The notes below the pieces were generated by a model. That model did no database searches. It saw nothing but the letters and a program-made list of their open reading frames with translations, and was not told the origin of the DNA. A program made the translations under genes and the position numbers. DNA of 64,000 bases from NCBI RefSeq assembly GCF_001027925.1, contig NZ_LECT01000028.1, forward strand, positions 62,001 to 126,000. The letters are read 5' to 3'. Shown here piece after piece: positions 8,949 to 16,915 of the stretch (position 1 is its first letter; every line of letters starts with the position of its first letter). Source of the DNA: Rhodopirellula islandica. GTDB taxonomy: Bacteria; Planctomycetota; Planctomycetia; Pirellulales; Pirellulaceae.

Positions 8949-9770
8949 ATGTTGGACTACGGACAACACAACGTGTTGGGCATTGGCGTCAATGCGATCG
9001 ACTACGAATCCGCGGTGGATCGCATCCTCACCGCCGCGAAGAACCATGCCCCGATGGCGGTCACCGCCTTGGCCGTTCACGGCGTGATGACTGGTGTGCT
9101 CGACCGGGAACATCACTATCGACTCAACCAATTCGACCTGGTCTGCCCGGATGGGCAACCGGTGCGGTGGGCACTGAATCGATTGCACCAAAGATCCTTT
9201 GACGGACCTGCCTTGTCCGATCGTGTTTACGGCCCGGAACTGACGCTTCGCCTGTGCGCCCAGGCTGCCAAGGAAGACGTGCCGATCTTTTTGTTTGGTG
9301 CCACTGAAGACATGCTCCAGCAGTTCGCCGATCGTTTGTGCGAACGGTTCGAAGGCCTCCGCATCGTCGGCAAACGTGCCTCCGCGTTTCGACAAATCAC
9401 CCCGGAAGAACGAGACGAACTGGCCGCAGAAATCCGGGCCAGCGGCGCTCAGATGTGTTTCGTAGGACTGGGTTGCCCCCGCCAGGAAATCTTCGCCTAC
9501 GAAATGAAAGAACACCTCTCGATGCCTCTGATCGCGGTCGGCGCCGCCTTCGCCTTCCATGCCGGAATGCTGGAACAGGCACCGGCTTGGATGCAAAAGA
9601 ACGGGCTGGAATGGTTCTTTCGCCTGACGCGAGAACCGGGCCGTCTGTGGCGGCGTTACCTGTACTTGAACCCCGCCTACGTTTCCTTGCTCACGCTTCA
9701 GAAGCTGGGCATCTACCGTCGCAAACGTGACGGCGGACAGTCACCGAGCAAAGAACTGATGTTTGGCTGA
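8949..9770 (+). CDS. WecG/TagA/CpsF family glycosyltransferase
   Basis: Glycosyltransferase family 26 member of about 273 residues, likely adding the second sugar to a polyprenyl-diphosphate-linked primer. Conserved features are NVLGIGVNAIDYESAV, the Thr/Asp pocket region FDLVCPDGQPVRWAL, IFLFGATEDML, MCFVGLGCPRQEIF, IAVGAAFAFHAG and the C-terminal EWFFRLTREPGRLWRRYL. ATG at 8949 is chosen; a TTG at 8937 overlapping the deacetylase stop is in frame and would couple the genes more tightly. Last gene of the polysaccharide operon. No flippase or polymerase follows. Confidence 0.92.
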   Translation: MLDYGQHNVLGIGVNAIDYESAVDRILTAAKNHAPMAVTALAVHGVMTGVLDREHHYRLNQFDLVCPDGQPVRWALNRLHQRSFDGPALSDRVYGPELTLRLCAQAAKEDVPIFLFGATEDMLQQFADRLCERFEGLRIVGKRASAFRQITPEERDELAAEIRASGAQMCFVGLGCPRQEIFAYEMKEHLSMPLIAVGAAFAFHAGMLEQAPAWMQKNGLEWFFRLTREPGRLWRRYLYLNPAYVSLLTLQKLGIYRRKRDGGQSPSKELMFG

Positions 9771-9821
9771 TCCGCCAATTCATTGCAGAGTCGACAGGCG
9801 AGGATCGCCTGGCGACGATGC

Positions 9822-10343
9822 TCACACGTTGAGTGCGTCGCTGATCCGCAGCGTTTCTTCCACCAGCGTGTCGACTCGCCGAGCGATTTCATCATCGGCC
9901 AACGAATCGCCTTCGAAGGACTCGCCGGTTGCGTAGACAAACCGCGGCACGATCAAGCAGCGGAAATCCAGCATCAGGCTGTTGGCCAACCCCATCACGG
10001 ACATGTAACTGCCCTGGCCACCGGCGGCCAACAACAAGGCAACCGTTTTGTCTGTCCAGGCTTTCCCGGTGAGCTCCACCGCGTTTTTGATCGCCGCGTT
10101 GACGTCGTAATTGTAAACCGGAGAGGCAATGAAAATCGCTTCTGCCGAACGCACCAATTCGCCCAGCGCAATCACCTCTTCGTTGCCGTACGCCGTGGCA
10201 CCATCGCAGGGTGGCAGAGTCCGCACGGACAGGTCGAACACTTCCACTTCGCGGCTCTGCCCACGCAGTCGCTCCGCAACCGATCTCGCCAGAATTCGGC
10301 TGCGACTGGTGGGGTGAAGGCTGGAACTGATGACGAGATGCAT
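9822..10343 (-). CDS. NADPH-dependent FMN reductase family protein
   Basis: Flavodoxin-fold reductase of 173 residues (ATG at 10343; four codons further upstream is only a TTG). The start MHLVISSSLHPTSRSRILA matches the phosphate-binding loop of SsuE/ChrR-like flavin reductases, and AIFIASPVYNYDVNAAIKNAVE is the conserved flavin and dimer region. LLLAAGGQGSYMSVMGLANS forms the second flavin-binding loop. It probably reduces FMN or a quinone-like substrate; the physiological partner is unknown. Lies downstream of cdsA on the same strand, with a 58-base gap. Confidence 0.87.
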   Translation of the reverse strand: MHLVISSSLHPTSRSRILARSVAERLRGQSREVEVFDLSVRTLPPCDGATAYGNEEVIALGELVRSAEAIFIASPVYNYDVNAAIKNAVELTGKAWTDKTVALLLAAGGQGSYMSVMGLANSLMLDFRCLIVPRFVYATGESFEGDSLADDEIARRVDTLVEETLRISDALNV

Positions 10344-10401
10344 GCCCTGGCTCAATCGAAAGTGATGTTGGCTTGGAAGAAGAACTCAGACGACTGAGAG
10401 T

Positions 10402-11361
10402 TCAAGTGAAGAAGAATCGTGTGACGTGATAGAAGATGGGAGCGGCGAAACAGATGTTGTCGATCTGGTCCAGAATTCCAGCGTGCCCCTGCACCAAGGT
10501 CCCCGTGTCAGTCACACCACGGTCTCGTTTGATCGCACTCATGGTCAGCGTGCCCATGCTCGCCATCGCGGTCACGACCACGCCCATCAGCAACGCTTCC
10601 CACCAGAAAAACGGCGTGGCCCACCGAAGCAGCGCGGCGATCACACCGGTCGACATCATCGCCCCCAACACGCCTTCCCAGGTTCGCGAAGCGTTGATAT
10701 CGGGAGCGATCACGTGACGCCCGGCCAGCTTGCTCCACACTCTTTCCAGGGTCAGCGACAACTGAGCGATCAAGACGAAGAACATCAACAAGTTGACGTT
10801 GCTGCCCGTCCAAGGTTCGCCACCCGTCCGAACCAACTGAAGATCCAGAAGCGCCGGGGCGTGGGACAGCGAATAAACACACACGAGCAGCCCGGCCTGG
10901 ATCTTCGCACAACGTTCCAGAAACCGCTTGGCATCGCCCGCGATTGCAGCCCGAGCCGGAATGAACAGGCTGGCATAAACCGGAATCATGATGCTGTAAA
11001 ACGGATAATAATCATCGCCCAGACCAATCAGGATGTACTGCAGCGGCGTGAAGATGAAGAAGATCCAAAACAGCGTCCGGTGGTCGCCACGTCGAGTCGG
11101 AGTCATCGATATGAACTCCCGCAGCGCCCAAAAGGACACCATCGAAAACAACACCACCAACCCGATCCGATGGATCAAGGAACCGATCACAAAGATCGCC
11201 ACCATCGTCCACCACACTCGCAATTTGGCACGAAATCGCTTGACGACCGCGGCATCCACCGCGATCGAATCGTTGCGGCCAAGCAGGAACGCGACCAACG
11301 TTGCGATGGCCAGCGCCGCGAGAATGACCGCGATCAGGATGTAGGTGGTTGTATCTGGCAA
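10402..11361 (-). CDS. cdsA: Phosphatidate cytidylyltransferase family protein
   Basis: Multi-pass membrane protein of 319 residues of the CdsA family, which makes CDP-diacylglycerol from phosphatidate and CTP. About eight hydrophobic spans are visible, with NASRTWEGVLGAM and, near the C-terminus, KRDRGVTDTG followed by LVQGHAGILDQID. The family signature normally reads KR-x3-KD and PGHGG-x-x-DR-x-D; here the Lys, Pro, a Gly and the Arg differ while both Asp of the last motif remain. The start is a TTG (11361) as no suitable ATG precedes the first span. Tandem with leuB upstream. Confidence 0.85.
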   Translation of the reverse strand: MPDTTTYILIAVILAALAIATLVAFLLGRNDSIAVDAAVVKRFRAKLRVWWTMVAIFVIGSLIHRIGLVVLFSMVSFWALREFISMTPTRRGDHRTLFWIFFIFTPLQYILIGLGDDYYPFYSIMIPVYASLFIPARAAIAGDAKRFLERCAKIQAGLLVCVYSLSHAPALLDLQLVRTGGEPWTGSNVNLLMFFVLIAQLSLTLERVWSKLAGRHVIAPDINASRTWEGVLGAMMSTGVIAALLRWATPFFWWEALLMGVVVTAMASMGTLTMSAIKRDRGVTDTGTLVQGHAGILDQIDNICFAAPIFYHVTRFFFT

Positions 11362-11415
11362 GGTGATCTTCGGAGTGAGAGGAACCGACTCGACCAGCAG
11401 AGTTTCTGCATTGGT

Positions 11416-12495
11416 TTAGACCGTCAATTTCGCAACCACAGCTGCGCCCATCTCGTCGGTCGACACGCTTTTGGATTGATCGCCTCGAGCCAAATCAGGG
11501 GTTCGCAGACCATCGGTGATCACGGCCGCAACCGCAGCTTCGATGGCTTCGGCTTCCTCGGTCAGCCCCAATGAATGCCGCAGCATCATCGCAGCTGCCA
11601 AAATGGTCGCCAACGGGTTGGCGATGCCTTTGCCGGCGATGTCCGGTGCCGATCCGTGAATGGGCTCATACAATCCAGGCCCACTGTCGCCCAGCGACGC
11701 ACTGGGCAGCATGCCAAGCGACCCGGGCAACATCGACGCTTCATCGGTCAGGATGTCGCCGAACATGTTGCCGGTGACAACCACGTCAAATTCCGAGGGG
11801 CGATTGATCAAGTGCATCGCCATCGAGTCGACGAGCACGACGTCGTACTGCACGTCAGGAAATTCGTTGGCCATGACTTCCGCGGCCACACGTCGCCACA
11901 ATCGACTCGGTTCCAGAACGTTGGCCTTGTCGACGCTGGTCAATCGATTCGAACGTCCGCGAGCGGCTTGAGCAGCCATGCGGACGATCCGTTTGACCTC
12001 GCCAGCGGAATAGGTCATCGACTGGAACGCGGTTTCATCGTCGCCGCTGCCGGAGGTGCCCGACTCGCCAAAGTAAATCCCGCCGGTCAGTTCTCGAAAA
12101 AACAGGATGTCGGTGCCTTTGACGATGTCCGCTCGCAACGGGGACGCCTCGGCCAACTCATCGAACAACTTGATCGGGCGTAAGTTGGCGAACAAACCCA
12201 ACTCCTTGCGGATTTTCAACAACCCGGCTTCTGGTCGAGTCTTCGCCGATGGATCGTCCCATTTCGGCCCGCCAACCGCTCCCAACAAAATCGCCGCGGA
12301 CTCACGACAGGCGTCGATGGTCGCCTGAGGGAGTGGGTCGCCAGTCTCGTCAATCGCGATTCCGCCAATCTGGTGCGAACTGAACTGAAACGTGTGTCCG
12401 AATCGCTCCGCCACCTTGGCCAGGACCAAACGGGCTTGCTCGACGATTTCAGGTCCGATCCCGTCTCCGGGCAACAAAACGATGGAGGAATTCAT
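11416..12495 (-). CDS. leuB: 3-isopropylmalate dehydrogenase
   Basis: Oxidatively decarboxylates 3-isopropylmalate with NAD+ in leucine synthesis. From the ATG at 12495 (MNSSIVLLPGDGIGPEI) the protein is 359 residues, normal for LeuB. Visible motifs are LLGAVGGPKWDD, the substrate-binding LRKxLGLFANLRP-type segment, ELTGGIYFGESG, TSVDKANVLE, VDSMAMHLINRP, TGNMFGDILTDEAS and PIHGSAPDIAGKGIANP. The GIYFGE motif favours isopropylmalate over isocitrate. An upstream in-frame start would add 60 unrelated residues. Likely cotranscribed with cdsA, 54 bases downstream. Confidence 0.96.
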   Translation of the reverse strand: MNSSIVLLPGDGIGPEIVEQARLVLAKVAERFGHTFQFSSHQIGGIAIDETGDPLPQATIDACRESAAILLGAVGGPKWDDPSAKTRPEAGLLKIRKELGLFANLRPIKLFDELAEASPLRADIVKGTDILFFRELTGGIYFGESGTSGSGDDETAFQSMTYSAGEVKRIVRMAAQAARGRSNRLTSVDKANVLEPSRLWRRVAAEVMANEFPDVQYDVVLVDSMAMHLINRPSEFDVVVTGNMFGDILTDEASMLPGSLGMLPSASLGDSGPGLYEPIHGSAPDIAGKGIANPLATILAAAMMLRHSLGLTEEAEAIEAAVAAVITDGLRTPDLARGDQSKSVSTDEMGAAVVAKLTV

Positions 12496-12852
12496 AAGGT
12501 CTGACGCGGGGCTGAGTTGGCGTGGGGGAAAACAGGAAAGACGCATGATTTTTGGAGCACAGAACTTAGCCGAATCGCAGCGTTTCCCCCAGGGTCCTGG
12601 ACACTCAATCATCACAACCAGCACGACCGTCCAACTCCCCTGCAATGCGTCGAAAGCCGCGGAAGTGCTCCACACACGGGGGCGATCTCTAACCCAAACT
12701 TGAGAAGTGTCGCCTCACGTGAGTGCCTCCTTCACGCGAAACCAGACTTTGCCACTGCCATTCCGTCACGTGTCCGCACCGCGACGGATGAGTCCGTTCG
12801 GCATTCCTGTCCGACACCTCCCGCACACCCGACACCTCCAGCACGCCCCAAT
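12496..12852. other. Divergent leuB / glycosyltransferase intergenic region
   Basis: No gene is supported, although the downstream glycosyltransferase frame is open through it. It must hold two divergent promoters. Near 12810-12850 there is a short tandem duplication in which CGACACCTCC and CGACACCTCC-like 16-base units occur twice, just before the chosen start codon. Confidence 0.45.
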
Positions 12853-14142
12853 ATGCAATCGACCACCAACTCCAACTTCTCGCCCGTCACCGAGACCGTC
12901 ATTTCGCCGGTTGCTTCGTCCGCCAGCGTTGATATCGCCAAGGAAGCGTCGTTTTCTGCGGCCAGTCTCCCGTCGGCTTTGAGCATGACTCGTGAAGTCC
13001 GCGTGCTGCATGTCGTCAACGGCGAGCACTTTTCGGGTGCCGAGCGCGTGCAGTCTCACCTGGGACGCTGCTTGCCGGATTTCCACGTCACCGCCGATTT
13101 CGCGTGTGTCAAACCCGGACGCTTCGCCGAGATGCTGGAAGAACGCCAAACCGGCGTCGCGGGTGAAAACTGGGGACAATGCCACCGTGTCCCCATGCGA
13201 CACCGCTTGGACTGGACCGCGGTCAAACGACTCGCACGCGTGATGGCCGAAGGCGAGTACGAACTCCTGCACGCACACACACCTCGCACCGCGATGCTCG
13301 CCTCGGCGGTTTCGAAGTGGTCGGGCCGACCTTGGGTGTACCATGTCCACAGCCCCGCCGGCCGGGACTGCGAACGAGCCTGGGCAAACCACATCAACGC
13401 CTGGATTGAGCGTCGCTCACTCGCAAATTGCTCGCATTTGATCACCGTGTCCAACAGCCTTCGCGAAGACACGCTTCAACAAGGTTTCCGTGCAGACCAA
13501 GTCACCGTCGTTCACAACGGCGTGCCCGCCATCCGTCCCGCTCGGCAGAGCAAACCGACGATCGGTAGTCACTGGACCATCGGCATGATCGCTCTGATGC
13601 GATCCCGAAAAGGTTTGGAAGTCGTCCTGGATGCCCTGGCAATTCTGAAGCATCGCGGCATCGAAGTCACGCTGAGGTGCATCGGACCGTTTGAAACCGA
13701 AGCTTACCGACAACAAATCGACGCTCAGATCACCGAGCTCGGGATTGGTCATCTGATCGAATGGGTGGGATTCACCCAAGATGTTCCTGCCGAACTCGCT
13801 CGCCTGGATGCGATGGTCTTGCCCAGCCTGTACGGCGAAGGTTTGCCGATGGTCGTCCTGGAATCGATGGCCGCCGGAACCCCGGTCATCGCCACCTCGG
13901 TCGAAGGGACACCCGAAGCCATCCGGCATGGCATCGAAGGCGTTCTCGCCGAACCTCGCAGCGCAGACTCCTTGGCCGAACAAATCGAAGCGATGGTTTC
14001 CGGTCAACACGATTGGCAATCCATGTCGGATTTCGCCGTGACGCGCCATCACCAAAGTTTCAGCGATCACACGATGGCCAACGGCATCGCCAAAGTCTAT
14101 CGTCGCGTTCTGGAGCCATTGAGCCTCCCCAGCAACGGTTGA
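12853..14142 (+). CDS. Glycosyltransferase family 4 (GT-B)
   Basis: GT4 glycosyltransferase of about 429 residues. The catalytic part starts at VRVLHVVNGEHFSGAERV, which contains the typical Gly-rich acceptor loop, and has LLHAHTPRTAML, LITVSNSLREDTL, TIGMIALMRSRKGLEV and the EX7E motif GLPMVVLESMAAGTPVIA. About 40 low-complexity residues precede the domain, so the ATG at 12985 (MTREVRVLHVV) is a credible alternative start. It stands alone between leuB and exported unknowns, transcribed away from leuB; the substrate is unknown but it may serve the polysaccharide locus at 3432-9770. Confidence 0.87.
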   Translation: MQSTTNSNFSPVTETVISPVASSASVDIAKEASFSAASLPSALSMTREVRVLHVVNGEHFSGAERVQSHLGRCLPDFHVTADFACVKPGRFAEMLEERQTGVAGENWGQCHRVPMRHRLDWTAVKRLARVMAEGEYELLHAHTPRTAMLASAVSKWSGRPWVYHVHSPAGRDCERAWANHINAWIERRSLANCSHLITVSNSLREDTLQQGFRADQVTVVHNGVPAIRPARQSKPTIGSHWTIGMIALMRSRKGLEVVLDALAILKHRGIEVTLRCIGPFETEAYRQQIDAQITELGIGHLIEWVGFTQDVPAELARLDAMVLPSLYGEGLPMVVLESMAAGTPVIATSVEGTPEAIRHGIEGVLAEPRSADSLAEQIEAMVSGQHDWQSMSDFAVTRHHQSFSDHTMANGIAKVYRRVLEPLSLPSNG

Positions 14143-14251
14143 TCCCGGTGCAAATTTCCGCCTCGCAGGTGCCCGTTTGCTTGGTACGATGAACCAAGCG
14201 GCAACCGAACCGCGTTTCTGATCACAGCTTTCTGAATCGGCGGAAAAAACG

Positions 14252-15523
14252 ATGCGAAGCTTCACCGGATGGACCTGCCTTTCCAACCCGTCCACCAACC
14301 ACCTTGCAAGCTTGGCATCGGCTTGGTTGCTGTGGGCAATGATGGCGACCAGCCTGCTGGCCCAACCGCCACTTCACGTCGATGGCCGCCGCGGTCCCTA
14401 TCACGATCACGGTCGTCACGGCGGGCCATCCGGCGAGTTTGACTTGGTCGAACCCACCGGTGCGGTGACCGGGAGAATTTCTTTGCGTCGAGACCAGCTG
14501 ATCTATCGACACGGCGACGGTCGGCAAGTCGTCTACCGACGCAACGGACGCTACGACACGCCCGACGGACAATTCCTGGGCTACTACAACACGCTGCTCG
14601 CCCGAGTCCTGAAATTCCCACGCAGCGGGTTCGGCCACTTTCTTTACGCCGACCTCGACGACTTCACTCCCTTCCCACAAGCCTCCTACCGTTTGCTGCA
14701 CCCCGTCGGCGCAGGCCCGATTGGCGGCCCCATCGTTGGCCCTTGGGCGGGCGGCTACATGACCCACGACATCTCGGTTTATGGCGGTGGGCTCGGATTG
14801 CCTTGGTTGGCCCCGGCACCTGCCTTCGGTTGGGGCATGAACGCCGGTCCGCTTGGGCCCATGCCGTTTGCCCCCTTTCCTCTCAATCCGTTGCCACTCA
14901 GCCCCATCCCACTGAATCCCGGTCCTGTTCCCATCGACACGCGGCGGGTCGCGTTGCCAGACTTGCCGCCTGCCAAGATTCGGTTCACCAACAGCAGCCA
15001 ACGAGACGTCAACGTCACCCTGTCGGACGCTCGCCAAGCGGGCCTGTCGAAGACGTTCCGACTAGGGCCTGCTGAAACGCACGACATGAAACTGCGACGC
15101 GATGCCGGTCACGAATGGGTCGAAACCTATGAACTGCTGTCACCGGACGGCCAGTGGATCACCCGCGAAGTCCGACACTCAATCCAACCGCAACCTCGTT
15201 ACGAAATCGTCGTTCATGAATGGCGGGTGCAATCCGTTGCGATCGATCGCACCGCGCGGGGCAACAATCGGATCGAAGACATCAACATGCAAGGCAAAGG
15301 CATCGGTCGCTTCCTCTTGCCACCGGGCCCCGAACTCACCGACCAAACCATCGATGTTTTTCAATCCGCGAGAGCCATGCAAAACCAAGGCACCGTGACA
15401 CCTTTGATTTCGGACGAGCAAATCCAAGAGCAGTTCCGTCCCAGCGATCGAGTCTCACCGTTCGAACGAGCCCTCCTCCAACAACAACGAGCGATCCAAC
15501 AAGCCCAGCAGGGACAACGTTAG
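14252..15523 (+). CDS. Exported protein of unknown function
   Basis: Not recognised. The 423-residue protein has an N-terminal hydrophobic segment (ASAWLLWAMMATSLLAQ) consistent with a Sec signal peptide cleaved after LLA/Q. Next comes a His/Gly-rich stretch, a compact region ending in RSGFGHFLYADLDD, a Gly/Pro-rich low-complexity centre with repeated PLPLSPIPLNPGP-like units, and a C-terminal domain beginning IRFTNSSQRDVNVTLSD. That domain looks like a beta-rich envelope domain. Followed 40 bases later by a small lipoprotein, with which it may form a unit. Confidence 0.7.
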   Translation: MRSFTGWTCLSNPSTNHLASLASAWLLWAMMATSLLAQPPLHVDGRRGPYHDHGRHGGPSGEFDLVEPTGAVTGRISLRRDQLIYRHGDGRQVVYRRNGRYDTPDGQFLGYYNTLLARVLKFPRSGFGHFLYADLDDFTPFPQASYRLLHPVGAGPIGGPIVGPWAGGYMTHDISVYGGGLGLPWLAPAPAFGWGMNAGPLGPMPFAPFPLNPLPLSPIPLNPGPVPIDTRRVALPDLPPAKIRFTNSSQRDVNVTLSDARQAGLSKTFRLGPAETHDMKLRRDAGHEWVETYELLSPDGQWITREVRHSIQPQPRYEIVVHEWRVQSVAIDRTARGNNRIEDINMQGKGIGRFLLPPGPELTDQTIDVFQSARAMQNQGTVTPLISDEQIQEQFRPSDRVSPFERALLQQQRAIQQAQQGQR

Positions 15524-15562
15524 GAACCGCATGGCAAAATACTGATCTTTGCCGAGCAAGAG

Positions 15563-15952
15563 ATGACGAGAGACACCAATTTGTCCGCCGTGAAAATGAC
15601 AATCAAAATGCAAGTCGAATGGTTGGGATGCATTGCCGTTGCAGCCTCCTTGCTGGTGGGATGCGAGAAAACCATCCCCGAAGGAACTCCGGTTCCCAAC
15701 AACGTGGTCGAGCATGAAAGCGACGACGCCATCGAACGTTACATGCAAGCTCAAGATCAAAACTCGCGACAAATGGCGGAGCAATACCAAGAGCAGGCGA
15801 TGGCCGCCCCCTCGATGACCGAGCCTTCTTTGATCGAGCAGCCCACCAACGGCCCGCATTCAGCCGACCCGGATACTGCGACCAACCCTGCAGACGCTGG
15901 CCGGCAGGATCCCCCGCCAGCCGTTCCCCCAGTGACCGTCGACATCATCTGA
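15563..15952 (+). CDS. Small putative lipoprotein
   Basis: Not recognised beyond its sorting signal. A hydrophobic segment (WLGCIAVAASLLVGC) ends in the lipobox LLVGC, so the mature protein should be a diacylated lipoprotein with Glu at +2. The rest is short, hydrophilic and rich in Gln, Glu, Pro and Asp (ERYMQAQDQNSRQMAEQYQ), probably a helical or disordered tether. Possible starts are the ATG at 15563 or internal ATGs at 15596 and 15608; the last gives the most normal signal peptide length. Confidence 0.65.
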   Translation: MTRDTNLSAVKMTIKMQVEWLGCIAVAASLLVGCEKTIPEGTPVPNNVVEHESDDAIERYMQAQDQNSRQMAEQYQEQAMAAPSMTEPSLIEQPTNGPHSADPDTATNPADAGRQDPPPAVPPVTVDII

Positions 15953-15986
15953 CTGCCAAGGCTGCATTGGATTGGCAGCGAGGGCC

Positions 15987-16013
15987 CCCGTTGGCGAGGC
16001 ACCTGCCAATGGG
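15987..16013. terminator. Hairpin between convergent genes
   Basis: CCCGTTGGC pairs with GCCAATGGG (one G-T wobble) around a 9-base loop between the convergent lipoprotein gene and efpL. There is no T-run on either side, so it is only a possible bidirectional terminator or transcript-end structure. Confidence 0.35.
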
Positions 16014-16045
16014 AGCAGCAGAACAGACGAAGAAACGTTTCCGCG

Positions 16046-16609
16046 TCACGCTCGCGAAAGAAATTGGCCGGTTCGCGAATCAACCTTCAGTCGTTCGCCT
16101 TCCTTGATGTACTCGGGAACTTGAATGACCAACCCGGTTTCCATGGTGGCGGGCTTGGTGCGTGACGTGGCTGAGTTGCCCTTCACACCTGGATCACACT
16201 GAGCAATGTTCAGCTCCACGGTCGCTGGCACTTCGATCCCAACGCAGGCGTCGTTGTAGATCAATGCCCGGATGCCCTCCAGGCCTTCCGTGATGTAAGG
16301 CATCTGCTCTTCCGCATCCTCGAGAGGGATTTCGTACTGCTGAAAATCCTCTTTGTCCATCACGTGCAAGAACTCCGTGTCGGTGTACATCATTTGCACA
16401 TCCCGGCGAGAAAAATCCGCTTCTTGAAGGACTTCGGTGCCCTTCAGAGTGATGTCGACCTTGTTGCGGGTCATGACATTCCGAGCCCGAAACTTGTACA
16501 GCGTTGCCGCGCCTCGAGCAGACGGCGACTGAACCGACATTCCAACGATCATCACCGGGTTGCCATCGTGGACCACAACGGAACCGGACTTCACTTCTTT
16601 CGCGAGCAT
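16046..16609 (-). CDS. efpL: Elongation factor P-like protein, EfpL (YeiP) type
   Basis: EF-P family protein of 187 residues that enters the ribosomal E site and relieves stalling at polyproline-like motifs. It resembles E. coli YeiP/EfpL more than canonical EF-P: the loop reads QSPSARGAATLYKFR with an Arg (residue 32) at the tip region where EF-P has a modified Lys. The C-terminal domain has VKGNSATSRTKPATMETG and LVIQVPEYIKEGERLKV, close to the YeiP pattern. ATG at 16609 (MLAKEVKSG) gives the family length; an upstream in-frame start adds unrelated residues. No modification enzymes (EpmA/B, EarP) lie nearby. Confidence 0.88.
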   Translation of the reverse strand: MLAKEVKSGSVVVHDGNPVMIVGMSVQSPSARGAATLYKFRARNVMTRNKVDITLKGTEVLQEADFSRRDVQMMYTDTEFLHVMDKEDFQQYEIPLEDAEEQMPYITEGLEGIRALIYNDACVGIEVPATVELNIAQCDPGVKGNSATSRTKPATMETGLVIQVPEYIKEGERLKVDSRTGQFLSRA

Positions 16610-16915
16610 GATTGATATCAAAATGGGAGAAGAGGATTTTTGAGAAACGTAATGCTCGCTCAAACGAAAGAAAAGCCCGGATCCTGGCTTTTCATCAAGC
16701 GGGCGTGCCACCGCTCCCCGCCCTACAACTCGCTCGATCCCTGCGACCGTTGCAACGTTTCTCTGTGAAAGTGGCAGACGGTTCGGGGGTTCGCTTTCGA
16801 GAAACTTCGGCGACTTTCGGTTCACGGGAACGACCTACGGTTGCCATAGCAACGAACCCGTTGGTCGCGAATTCAGATCAACACGGCACCGTGAGATTCC
16901 AAAGCAACCGTCGCC
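16610..16915. other. Divergent efpL / protein kinase intergenic region
   Basis: No gene recognised. It should hold divergent promoters for efpL (minus) and the kinase (plus). An AAAGCCCGGATCCTGGCTTTT imperfect palindrome lies near 16673-16693. No conserved regulatory RNA was recognised. Confidence 0.4.

Noticed and set aside
12517-12852. Longer N-terminus for the glycosyltransferase (TTG start)
   Set aside because: The extension overlaps the divergent leuB start region and is low complexity, without family similarity.
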